Shown in pieces: positions 1-5,670 of a stretch of 6,843 nt of DNA. Numbering within the stretch: the first letter of the stretch is position 1; each line of letters starts with the position of its first letter. This stretch comes from Flavobacteriales bacterium (GTDB lineage Bacteria; Bacteroidota; Bacteroidia; Flavobacteriales_E; Vicingaceae), in contig JAJCYN010000245.1 in assembly GCA_029262915.1 (NCBI GenBank), forward strand, positions 1 to 6,843, given 5' to 3'. Under the pieces are notes generated by a model that was given only the letters and a program-made list of their open reading frames with translations, searched no databases and was not told where the DNA came from. A program made the position numbers and the translations under genes.

Positions 1-1016
1 ATCGATTTTGTTGAACTGATATTTAGATCATAGGCATGATCTCCAAACACTCTTAAAATTGCTTGAGATTCTGCAATATCTCCTAAGGGAGTAGATGTTC
101 CATGAACATTGATGTAATCAATTTCAGAGGCATCCATACCAGCGTCAGATAATGCATTTTTCATCACATTAGTTGCTCCCAACCCTTCTGGATGAGGTGC
201 CGTCATATGATGTGCGTCAGCAGACATTCCTCCACCAACTATTTCAGCATATATTGTTGCTCCCCTTGCAATTGCATGTTCATATTCTTCTAAAATTAAA
301 GATGCTCCACCTTCTCCCATAATAAAGCCGTCCCTATCCTTATCAAAAGGACGAGATGCTGTTTTTGGATCATCATTTCTTGTAGAGAGTGCGTGCATCG
401 CGTTAAAACCTCCCATTCCTGCTTCGTATATTGAAGCTTCAGAACCTCCAGAAACAAAAACATCTGCTTTTCCTAATCTGATATAATTAAAAGCATCAAT
501 TAATGCATTTGTTGATGAAGCACAAGCTGCAACAGTAGTGAAGTTTGGCCCTCTAAATCCAAATTCCATTGAAATCATTCCAGAAGCAATATCTGCAATC
601 ATTTTAGGAATAAAGAAAGGATTAAATCTTGGGGTTCCATCTCCTTCAACAAAGTTTGTTACTTCATCCTGGAAAGTTTTAATTCCACCAATTCCTGATC
701 CCCAAATAACTCCTACCCTATCTTTATCAATAGTTTCTATATCTAACTTAGAATCTGCAACAGCTTCTTTTGATGCAATTAATGCAAACTGTGTATAAGG
801 GTCAATTTTTCGGCCTTCTTTTCTTTCAAAATAATCTGCGACATCGTAATCTTTTACTTCACAAGCAAATTGAGTTTTAAATTTTGATGCATCATATCTA
901 GTAATCGGAGCACATCCACTAACTCCAGCTTTTAAATTTTCCCATGTTTCAGGAAAAGTCTTTCCTAAGGGTGTAATTGCCCCTAATCCTGTTACTACAA
1001 CTCTCTTTAATTCCAT
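1..1016 (-). CDS. fabF: 3-oxoacyl-[acyl-carrier-protein] synthase II (partial, C-terminus beyond the left edge)
   Basis: FabF condenses malonyl-ACP with a growing acyl-ACP, releasing CO2, in the elongation cycle of cytoplasmic type II fatty acid synthesis. The ATG (1016-1014) gives MELKRVVVTGLGAITPLG, the usual FabF N-terminus. The frame then stays open for 338 codons to the window edge. The nucleophile lies in TTVAACASST, with Cys165 encoded at 524-522, close to its position in E. coli FabF. The first catalytic histidine is His305 in INVHGTSTPLGD (104-102). The sequence ends at ISSTKS, just before the expected GHT motif with the second catalytic histidine. FabF is usually about 410-420 residues, so about 75-80 are missing because the window ends; nothing suggests a broken gene. 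It follows acpP on the same strand after an 88-bp gap containing a hairpin. No Shine-Dalgarno is seen, which is normal for Bacteroidota. The family is certain; FabF rather than FabB is inferred from overall similarity and acpP linkage. Confidence 0.95.
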   Translation of the reverse strand, partial: MELKRVVVTGLGAITPLGKTFPETWENLKAGVSGCAPITRYDASKFKTQFACEVKDYDVADYFERKEGRKIDPYTQFALIASKEAVADSKLDIETIDKDRVGVIWGSGIGGIKTFQDEVTNFVEGDGTPRFNPFFIPKMIADIASGMISMEFGFRGPNFTTVAACASSTNALIDAFNYIRLGKADVFVSGGSEASIYEAGMGGFNAMHALSTRNDDPKTASRPFDKDRDGFIMGEGGASLILEEYEHAIARGATIYAEIVGGGMSADAHHMTAPHPEGLGATNVMKNALSDAGMDASEIDYINVHGTSTPLGDIAESQAILRVFGDHAYDLNISSTKS

Positions 1017-1045
1017 TAAGAAGATTGATTAAATTTATTACTATA

Positions 1046-1086
1046 AATTGAAATAGCTTTGAATTAAATTCAAAGCTATTTCAATT
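1046..1086 (-). terminator. AT-rich intercistronic hairpin between acpP and fabF (attenuator or mRNA-stabilising element)
   Basis: This is a perfect inverted repeat: 18 bases at 1046-1063 are the exact reverse complement of 1069-1086. The 5-nt spacer can add one more T-A pair, giving a 19-bp stem with a 3-nt loop. Only 4 of the 18 base pairs are G-C. In the mRNA it lies 18 nt after the acpP stop codon and 29 nt before the fabF start. No run of U follows the stem on either strand, so it is not a textbook intrinsic terminator. A plausible role, inferred only, is to stop some transcripts or protect the acpP 3' end so that ACP is made in excess over FabF. Confidence 0.55.
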
Positions 1087-1104
1087 AATCTATAAGACTG
1101 TCAA

Positions 1105-1341
1105 TTATTTTGCGTTTTCTTCGATGTATTTTACAGCATCTCCAACTGTAGCAATTTTTTCTGCTTGGTCATCTGGAATTGCGATATTGAATTCTTTTTC
1201 GAATTCCATAATTAACTCAACCGTATCTAAAGAATCAGCTCCCAAATCATTAGTAAAGCTTGCTTCCATAGTTACTTCATTTTCGTCAACTCCTAATTTA
1301 TCAACGATAATAGATTTTACACTTCCTGCGATATCTGCCAT
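1105..1341 (-). CDS. acpP: Acyl carrier protein
   Basis: This small acidic cytoplasmic protein carries acyl chains as thioesters on 4'-phosphopantetheine and hands them to the fatty acid synthesis enzymes. It is 78 residues, the standard length. The attachment site is Ser37 in the [10 protein letters not shown] motif at the start of helix II, where holo-ACP synthase adds the prosthetic group. The acidic recognition helix ([16 protein letters not shown]) and the C-terminal pattern [19 protein letters not shown] are typical. The ATG at 1341-1339 gives [12 protein letters not shown], the usual start. fabF follows downstream, an arrangement common in bacteria. A near-consensus Bacteroidota promoter lies 30-60 bp upstream, so the gene probably has its own promoter even though the nitroreductase gene precedes it on the same strand. 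Nothing is abnormal in the sequence. Confidence 0.98.
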   Translation of the reverse strand: MADIAGSVKSIIVDKLGVDENEVTMEASFTNDLGADSLDTVELIMEFEKEFNIAIPDDQAEKIATVGDAVKYIEENAK

Positions 1342-1370
1342 TTTATTTTATTTTAATGTTAAGTAAGATG

Positions 1371-1401
1371 CAAAGAAAATTATTTATCTCAACATAATCA
1401 A
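1371..1401 (-). promoter_or_regulatory. Predicted Bacteroidota-type promoter for acpP-fabF
   Basis: Read on the minus strand, TTG (1401-1399) is followed after 20 bases by TTTCTTTG (1378-1371). The second element matches the Bacteroidota -7 consensus TAnnTTTG at all but one defined position, and the TTG plus spacer fits the known -33 element and its usual 17-23 base spacing. The predicted transcription start gives a leader of roughly 25 nt before the acpP ATG. The site lies wholly in the 71-bp gap after the nitroreductase stop codon. It is a motif match only. Confidence 0.5.
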
Positions 1402-1412
1402 ATTATTTTCAA

Positions 1413-2075
1413 TTATTCGTAATGAACCATTACTTCGTTTAACGTTTTTCTATGTATATCGGGCACTTCAGCATCATTTTCCGCATATCCAACTGGTAAT
1501 AACAAATATGCTCGTTCATTTTCGGGTCTATTCAGCACTTTTGTCAAAAAATTCATAGGGCTTGGTGTATGTGTAAGTGTTACTAATCCTGCATTATGTA
1601 TCGCTGAAATTAACATTCCGCAAGCAATCCCCACAGATTCATTTACATAATAATTATTTCTCTTTTCTCCATCTATTACTTCATAAGCCCTTTTAAAAGC
1701 GACAATAATATATGGTGCTATTTCTATAAATGGTTTTTCCCAATTCGTTCCAAAGGGTTCTAAATCCTCTTTCCATCGATCACTCATTCTATTATCATAG
1801 TTCTCTCTCTCTTCTTTTTCTGCAGCTTCTCTGATTTGTTTTTTTATTGCAGGATTAGAAATAACACAAAATGTCCAGGGTTGTTTATGTGCTCCTGAAG
1901 GTGCTGTTGAAGCAGCTTTAATGATGTTTTTAATTATTTTAATATCAACAGGTTTATCAGAAAATTCACGCACTGAACGCCTTTTACTTAAGAATTGATA
2001 AAACTCTTCACTAAGGACTAACTGTTCCTTATTTGTTAATTCTTTTTGCTGATAAGGAATAAATTTATGTTGCAT
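1413..2075 (-). CDS. Iodotyrosine deiodinase-like FMN nitroreductase (halotyrosine dehalogenase candidate)
   Basis: This 220-residue protein is of the FMN-dependent nitroreductase fold, and its features point to the iodotyrosine deiodinase (IYD) branch, which removes iodide, bromide or chloride reductively from halotyrosines. It has the flavin-binding RRSVREF (32-38) and the IYD-type APSGAHKQPWTF (58-69; human IYD has APSGAHTEPWTF). The active-site lid runs from EERENY to TNWEK. Glu89, Tyr93 and Lys114 align with human Glu157, Tyr161 and Lys182, which hold the substrate amino and carboxyl groups. Thr170 in THTP aligns with human Thr239, which contacts flavin N5. The C-terminal LLLPVGYAE and VPDIHRKTLNEVMV also match IYD. 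It lacks the membrane anchor of the animal enzymes, so it should be cytoplasmic. Family placement is from remembered alignment. The physiological substrate in bacteria is unclear; a general nitro- or quinone reductase role is the main alternative. It is divergent from purN and upstream of acpP. Confidence 0.85.
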   Translation of the reverse strand: MQHKFIPYQQKELTNKEQLVLSEEFYQFLSKRRSVREFSDKPVDIKIIKNIIKAASTAPSGAHKQPWTFCVISNPAIKKQIREAAEKEERENYDNRMSDRWKEDLEPFGTNWEKPFIEIAPYIIVAFKRAYEVIDGEKRNNYYVNESVGIACGMLISAIHNAGLVTLTHTPSPMNFLTKVLNRPENERAYLLLPVGYAENDAEVPDIHRKTLNEVMVHYE

Positions 2076-2081
2076 CTTTTT

Positions 2082-2089
2082 TACTTTTG
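2082..2089 (+). promoter_or_regulatory. Predicted -7 promoter box for purN
   Basis: TACTTTTG matches the Bacteroidota -7 consensus TAnnTTTG at every defined position. It lies 22 bp before the purN ATG at 2112, so transcription would start about 15-18 nt before that codon. No TTG is found 17-23 bases upstream, so the -33 half is weak or absent. If real, the box supports the ATG at 2112 over the TTG at 2094, which would sit at or before the transcription start. Confidence 0.45.
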
Positions 2090-2103
2090 AGCGTTGAAGA
2101 TAA

Positions 2104-2111
2104 TAAATCTA
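2104..2111 (-). promoter_or_regulatory. Weak candidate -7 box for the IYD-like gene
   Basis: On the minus strand this reads TAGATTTA, matching TAnnTTTG except at the final base. It lies 28 bp before the IYD-like gene's ATG at 2075, a sensible promoter distance. The nearest upstream TTG is only 13 bases away, short of the usual 17-23. In AT-rich DNA such a match can arise by chance, so this is a weak call. Confidence 0.22.
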
Positions 2112-2675
2112 ATGACACGAATTGCAATTTTTGCTTCAGGAAGTGGTTCAAATGCCGAAAATATTGCTAATTATTTTAGTGATAATCTTAGCGTTGATGT
2201 TTCATTAATTCTAAGCAACAATCCAAACGCTTTTGTTCTCCAAAGAGCCAAAAATTTAGGTATAAAATCACTTGTTTTTCAAAAAGATGATTTTTCAAAA
2301 AACAACGATATTTTGAGTTTTTTGGCAAAAAATAATATAAATTTGATCATTTTAGCTGGTTTTTTGCTTAAAATTCCAAAAAACCTAATAAAAGCATTTC
2401 CTAATAAAATCATAAATATTCATCCTGCTTTACTTCCAAAATACGGTGGAAAAGGAATGTATGGAGACAAGGTTCACGAATCAGTAATCAAGGCAAAAGA
2501 GACTGAATCGGGAATTACGATTCATTATGTAAATGAGCATTATGATGAAGGTGAAGTTATTTTTCAAGCAAAATGCCCCATTGAACCAACAGATACTTCT
2601 AATGATTTAGCCAATAAAATTCATGCTCTTGAATATGAACATTTTCCTAAGGTGATTAAAAACCTTCTTGTTTAA
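2112..2675 (+). CDS. purN: Phosphoribosylglycinamide formyltransferase (GAR transformylase)
   Basis: PurN transfers a formyl group from 10-formyltetrahydrofolate to GAR, forming FGAR, the third step of de novo purine synthesis in the cytoplasm. Counting from the ATG at 2112 it has 187 residues, slightly short of the 212 in E. coli. FASGSGSN (7-14) is the loop binding the GAR phosphate. Asn102 and His104 in INIHPALLPKYGGKG, and Asp145 in HYDEGEVIFQAK, match the catalytic Asn-His-Asp set. IILAGFLLKIP is also typical of the family. An in-frame TTG at 2094 would add MKIINL, but ATG 2112 gives the usual MTRIAIFASGSGSN start and fits the -7 box at 2082. The gene is divergent from the IYD-like gene (36-bp gap) and convergent with the deacetylase gene. 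No motif is missing, and purN rather than purT or the formyltransferase domain of another enzyme is clear from length and motifs. Confidence 0.96.
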   Translation: MTRIAIFASGSGSNAENIANYFSDNLSVDVSLILSNNPNAFVLQRAKNLGIKSLVFQKDDFSKNNDILSFLAKNNINLIILAGFLLKIPKNLIKAFPNKIINIHPALLPKYGGKGMYGDKVHESVIKAKETESGITIHYVNEHYDEGEVIFQAKCPIEPTDTSNDLANKIHALEYEHFPKVIKNLLV

Positions 2676-2683
2676 GCACTTGA

Positions 2684-2764
2684 CTTTGTCAGATAAAAGC
2701 ATTAACTTCGTTTAACAACTATGTAAAGAACATTAAAACGTTCCTGACAAAGACGTTAAACGAA
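2684..2764. repeat. Two interleaved inverted repeats in the purN / deacetylase convergent gap
   Basis: CTTTGTCAG (2684-2692) pairs perfectly with CTGACAAAG (2744-2752). TTCGTTTAAC (2707-2716) pairs perfectly with GTTAAACGAA (2755-2764). The arms run in the order A, B, A', B', so the two stems cross and cannot both form as simple hairpins. They would be alternative folds or a pseudoknot-like shape. Put another way, the right half is an inverted copy of the left with its two blocks swapped and spacing changed. The element fills most of the gap between the two convergent stop codons, where terminators are expected, but no GC-rich stem with a U-tract is present. Function unknown. Confidence 0.5.
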
Positions 2765-2776
2765 ACGCACCAACTT

Positions 2777-3388
2777 TTATTGAATCACATCAAAAACAAA
2801 ACCTTTTTCTAGTAAATACTCAATTGTTTTTGGCAAAGCATACTTTAAATTTTCTGAAGCTTTAACGCTATCGTGAAAAACAATTACAGAGCCTGATTTG
2901 GTGTTTTTAATTACATTGTTATAACATTTTTCTGGAGTTGTTTTAGGATCGAAATCTCCACTCAAAACATCCCACATAATTATTTTGTACACTCTTATTA
3001 ATTCTGTAATCTGACTCTTTTTAATTCTTCCGTAAGGTGGGCGAAAGAGCTTTGAAGTTACCAATTTATTGCATTTTTTGATGTTTCTTAGGTAATCTTC
3101 ATCATCTATATCCCATCCATTTAAATGATGATAAGAATGATTTCCAACAGCATGTCCTTCACTTACTATTTTAGAATAAATAGTAAGATTTTTGTTCACA
3201 TTACAACCTAAACAAAAAAAAGTGGCCTTAACATTATATTGATTTAAAATATCCAACACCCATTCCGTTATTTCAGGAATGGGTCCATCATCAAATGTAA
3301 GGTAAATTTTATTTTCGTTATTAGGGATGTCCCAAGTTAAATTGGGATAGTACTTTTTAATTATACTGGGTGATTTTGCTAAGAACAT
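2777..3388 (-). CDS. Small polysaccharide deacetylase (NodB domain, CE4 family)
   Basis: CE4 enzymes remove N- or O-acetyl groups from polysaccharides such as peptidoglycan or chitin-like glycans using a bound metal ion. All five family motifs are present in this 203-residue protein. TFDDGP (31-36) has the catalytic-base Asp33 and metal ligand Asp34. HSYHH (84-88) gives metal ligands His84 and His88. RPPYG is at 116-120, WDVLSGDFD at 139-147, and VIVFHD with His172 at 168-173. The NodB domain fills nearly the whole protein. The N-terminus, MFLAKSPSIIKKYYPNLTWD, has no hydrophobic signal peptide or anchor, so export is not evident although most family substrates lie outside the cytoplasm. Its ATG directly follows the stop codon of the upstream secreted-protein gene (TAA then ATG), implying co-transcription and probably coupled translation. 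The substrate cannot be told from sequence. A function on a cytoplasmic or lipid-linked sugar precursor is possible. Confidence 0.9.
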   Translation of the reverse strand: MFLAKSPSIIKKYYPNLTWDIPNNENKIYLTFDDGPIPEITEWVLDILNQYNVKATFFCLGCNVNKNLTIYSKIVSEGHAVGNHSYHHLNGWDIDDEDYLRNIKKCNKLVTSKLFRPPYGRIKKSQITELIRVYKIIMWDVLSGDFDPKTTPEKCYNNVIKNTKSGSVIVFHDSVKASENLKYALPKTIEYLLEKGFVFDVIQ

Positions 3389-4213
3389 TTATTTTACCAT
3401 CGCTTCGTCAGGGCCAACAAGATTATTTACAATTCTTTCAGCAATAAGCGAGAACTGTACTTTAATAATTTTATCAATGTCATTTTGTCCAGCAGGAAAT
3501 CTAGACTTAATGGCTCCGCTACTTACTTCTTTTCCATCCTGATCAAAAATAGTATAGTGTACTTTTATTTCTCTCTTGTATTGTTCTTCTGCAGCAACAT
3601 AACGCATATCTGCCGATCGTTTAATGTCTAATTGATTGATAAACACATAATGTGACGCTTTGTATTTCTTATTCAAATTCGGCAAAAGTTTTTCGTTTGC
3701 CAATGTTGTCTTCATGTATTTTTCACGATTATCAACTTGAGATACAACCTCTCCGTTTTGAATACCTGCTTTTATATATTCCTTCTCTTTTGGTTTTTTC
3801 TTAAATTTCCCAATTAATTTTTTCCCGACTGTTTCTTTTTTTACTACAACTTCTTCTGGAATAACTTCATACTTATAGCCAATAGAATTATAAATATAAG
3901 CCAATTCTTTTCTAGATTCTTGAGGCTCTATGGAGTAAAATGATAAGGGATTGTAATATTTTTTAAGTGCAATAAATATCTCTCTATCCAATGCGGCTCT
4001 AAATTTTGCCTTAATATCCTGGAAATTCATTTCATTTTTGATAGCCAAATCTTTATCAATATCAGAAATGTACATTTTAGACTCAAATGGGACTACTAAA
4101 ACAGAAGGCTTATAAGATACAACTTTGTCTTCAGAATTTCCTGTAGTAGTATTTTGTGCGTTAATTGCTATTGCTCCAACAAAAATAAATACGCAAATGA
4201 TTAATTTTTTCAT
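3389..4213 (-). CDS. Secreted or periplasmic protein of unknown family
   Basis: I do not recognise this 274-residue family. Residues 1-19 form a clear Sec signal peptide: MKK, then a hydrophobic stretch LIICVFIFVGAIAI, then INA|QN, a likely signal peptidase I site after Ala19. No cysteine follows, so it is not a lipoprotein. After a short polar linker, PSVLVVPFES (36-45) looks like a beta strand, followed by an amphipathic region around 60-85. A lysine-rich stretch at 124-147 has 10 lysines in the 20 residues 125-144. The C-terminal half has alternating strand-like and helix-like segments: SHYVFINQLDI, EIKVHYTIFDQDGKEVSSG, and a final helix ending AERIVNNL. This order vaguely recalls CsgG/LpoB/TolB-N-like periplasmic folds, a guess only. 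The gene is directly joined to the deacetylase gene (no intergenic base), suggesting a shared envelope-related job. It starts 93 bp after the rseP stop codon and may have its own promoter. Confidence 0.85.
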   Translation of the reverse strand: MKKLIICVFIFVGAIAINAQNTTTGNSEDKVVSYKPSVLVVPFESKMYISDIDKDLAIKNEMNFQDIKAKFRAALDREIFIALKKYYNPLSFYSIEPQESRKELAYIYNSIGYKYEVIPEEVVVKKETVGKKLIGKFKKKPKEKEYIKAGIQNGEVVSQVDNREKYMKTTLANEKLLPNLNKKYKASHYVFINQLDIKRSADMRYVAAEEQYKREIKVHYTIFDQDGKEVSSGAIKSRFPAGQNDIDKIIKVQFSLIAERIVNNLVGPDEAMVK

Positions 4214-4243
4214 TGTTTTTTGGTTTAATGATAACGTTACAAG

Positions 4244-4251
4244 TAAAACTA
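4244..4251 (-). promoter_or_regulatory. Weak candidate -7 box for the secreted protein-deacetylase pair
   Basis: On the minus strand this reads TAGTTTTA, matching TAnnTTTG except at the final base. It lies 30 bp before the ATG at 4213. A TTA, not TTG, sits 19 bases upstream. The site is in the 93-bp gap after rseP and downstream of a hairpin, where an independent promoter would be expected, but the match is weak. Confidence 0.27.
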
Positions 4252-4279
4252 CCTTATTCTAATAACGAAGTAACATTTG

Positions 4280-4305
4280 TAAATACTGTTTTTTAACAGT
4301 ATTTA
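4280..4305 (-). terminator. Hairpin directly after the rseP stop codon, possible weak terminator
   Basis: An 11-bp perfect inverted repeat pairs 4280-4290 with 4295-4305 around a 4-nt loop (A-rich in the minus-strand transcript). It begins one base after the rseP stop codon. The stem has two G-C pairs and ends in UUU followed by a mixed sequence, so the U-tract is minimal. The position fits termination or 3'-end protection of the dxr-rseP transcript. Confidence 0.42.
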
Positions 4306-4306
4306 G

Positions 4307-5635
4307 TTAATTAAACCATGCTCTAACAACATCCATGCCATTAGCATAGAGCATAAATGCAAGTAATAAAAACATTCCTGCAATTTGTGCGTATTCCATC
4401 ACTTTTTCGTGAGGTTTACGCCTTGTAATCATTTCATAGGATAAAAACATTACATGCCCTCCATCTAAAGCTGGTATTGGTAATAAATTCATTACAGCTA
4501 ACATTACAGAAATTAAGGCTGTCATTTCCCAAAAGCGTTGCCATATCCATTCTGCTCCATAAATTTTCGCAATAGTTCCAAAACCACCTAATTGACTAAC
4601 TCCTTCCTTAGAAAACACTAATTTAAACTGATCAATATATCTTTTAAGAACATTTCCTGTTTTGAAAAAACCAGCTGGAATAGACTCAAAAAATCCGTAT
4701 TCTTTTGTTTTTATTGTTAAAAAATCCAATGGTGTTCTTCTTGCTACCCCAATCATTCCTTTATCGTCCGTTACAACTTTAATTATTTGTTCTTTATTAT
4801 TCCGAAGAATTTTGAATGTCAGCTCCTTTTCTTTACTCTCTTTTAATATTTGTATAGAATGGATTATTCCTGAAAGTTGGACATCATCAATAGCTATCAC
4901 TTGATCTCCTTTCATAAATCCTGCAGACTCAGCTGGTTTATTTGGTAATATGGAATCAATAATAAATGGTGCCTCTTCCGTAAATAACTCTTTTGCTCCA
5001 ACCCTTAACACTGTCTGAGCAAAATCTTCAGGAATAGCAATATTTACATCATGGTTCTCCCTATCTACAGTAACTTCTCTAATTCCATCCAACAATAATT
5101 GCACTCTAATTTCACCATAAGTAACTTCATTATCAATTTGTTTTCCATCTAATGCAACAATTTTATCATTGTGTTGAAATCCTAAATCTACCATTAAAGA
5201 ATCACAGTAAATTCCATAAGTTGCATTGTTAGCAGGAATGTACTTTTCTCCCCAAGTAAACAGTACCATTGCATAAATAATAAAGGCAACAATAACATTT
5301 ACAATAACGCCTCCTAACATTATTATCAATCTTTGCCAAGTTGGCTTAGAACGAAATTCCCAAGGTTCAGGGTCTTTAGCTAACTGTTCTTTGTCCATAC
5401 TCTCGTCAATCATTCCCGCAATTTTAACATACCCTCCTAAAGGCAACCAGCCAATACCGTATTCTGTATCACCAATTTTTTTCTTATAAATAGAAAACCA
5501 AGGGTTAAAGAAAAGATAAAAACTCTCTACTTTTGTTTTAAAAGCTTTTGCAGCAATATAGTGCCCAAATTCATGTAAAACAACCAAGATTGATATTCCT
5601 AGTAATAGTTGTCCACCTTGTATTAAGTATTCCAT
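4307..5635 (-). CDS. rseP: RseP-type site-2 protease (intramembrane zinc metalloprotease)
   Basis: Site-2 proteases cut transmembrane helices inside the inner membrane, typically of anti-sigma factors already trimmed by another protease. This 442-residue protein has the zinc motif HEFGH (His21, Glu22, His25) in the first membrane helix. The third ligand is in NLLPIPALDGGH (Asp391) near the C-terminus. The conserved LPLGGYVKIAGM follows at 64-75. Membrane segments are predicted near 5-25, 103-127, 368-388 and 413-432. Between the second and third lie two PDZ-like regions, a degenerate one near 137-215 and a clear one near 222-290 (ILPNKPAESAGFMKGDQVIAIDD). Length agrees with E. coli RseP (450). 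It lies 35 bp downstream of dxr on the same strand, a pairing common in bacteria, and probably shares its transcript. The ATG at 5635 puts HExxH at the expected place. E. coli RseP cuts RseA; the substrate here is unknown. Confidence 0.96.
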   Translation of the reverse strand: MEYLIQGGQLLLGISILVVLHEFGHYIAAKAFKTKVESFYLFFNPWFSIYKKKIGDTEYGIGWLPLGGYVKIAGMIDESMDKEQLAKDPEPWEFRSKPTWQRLIIMLGGVIVNVIVAFIIYAMVLFTWGEKYIPANNATYGIYCDSLMVDLGFQHNDKIVALDGKQIDNEVTYGEIRVQLLLDGIREVTVDRENHDVNIAIPEDFAQTVLRVGAKELFTEEAPFIIDSILPNKPAESAGFMKGDQVIAIDDVQLSGIIHSIQILKESKEKELTFKILRNNKEQIIKVVTDDKGMIGVARRTPLDFLTIKTKEYGFFESIPAGFFKTGNVLKRYIDQFKLVFSKEGVSQLGGFGTIAKIYGAEWIWQRFWEMTALISVMLAVMNLLPIPALDGGHVMFLSYEMITRRKPHEKVMEYAQIAGMFLLLAFMLYANGMDVVRAWFN

Positions 5636-5670
5636 TATTATATTAAATTTCGAGCGAAGTTAGGGATTAT

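Noticed and set aside
538..798. Plus-strand open frame opposite fabF
   Set aside because: It lies antisense to the clear fabF frame, its protein has no recognisable motif, and the fabF catalytic Cys region overlaps its start.
1124..1366. Plus-strand open frame opposite acpP
   Set aside because: It is antisense to a full-length, motif-complete acpP and has a low-complexity Ser/Ile-rich translation.
1434..1443. Third copy of TTCGTTTAAC, also found in the 2684-2764 repeat
   Set aside because: It falls within the coding 3' end of the IYD-like gene, where it encodes conserved residues around NEV, and has no flanking similarity, so a chance match is likely.
2094..2111. TTG at 2094 as the purN start
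   Set aside because: It adds six residues not typical of PurN and would sit at the predicted transcription start from the box at 2082; ATG 2112 gives the usual N-terminus.
4662..4904. Plus-strand open frame opposite rseP
   Set aside because: It is antisense to the PDZ and C-terminal part of rseP, with no upstream signals or family motif.
5649..5658. Palindrome TTCGAGCGAA in the dxr-rseP gap
   Set aside because: Only four base pairs with a 2-nt loop; too short to support an operator or terminator call.
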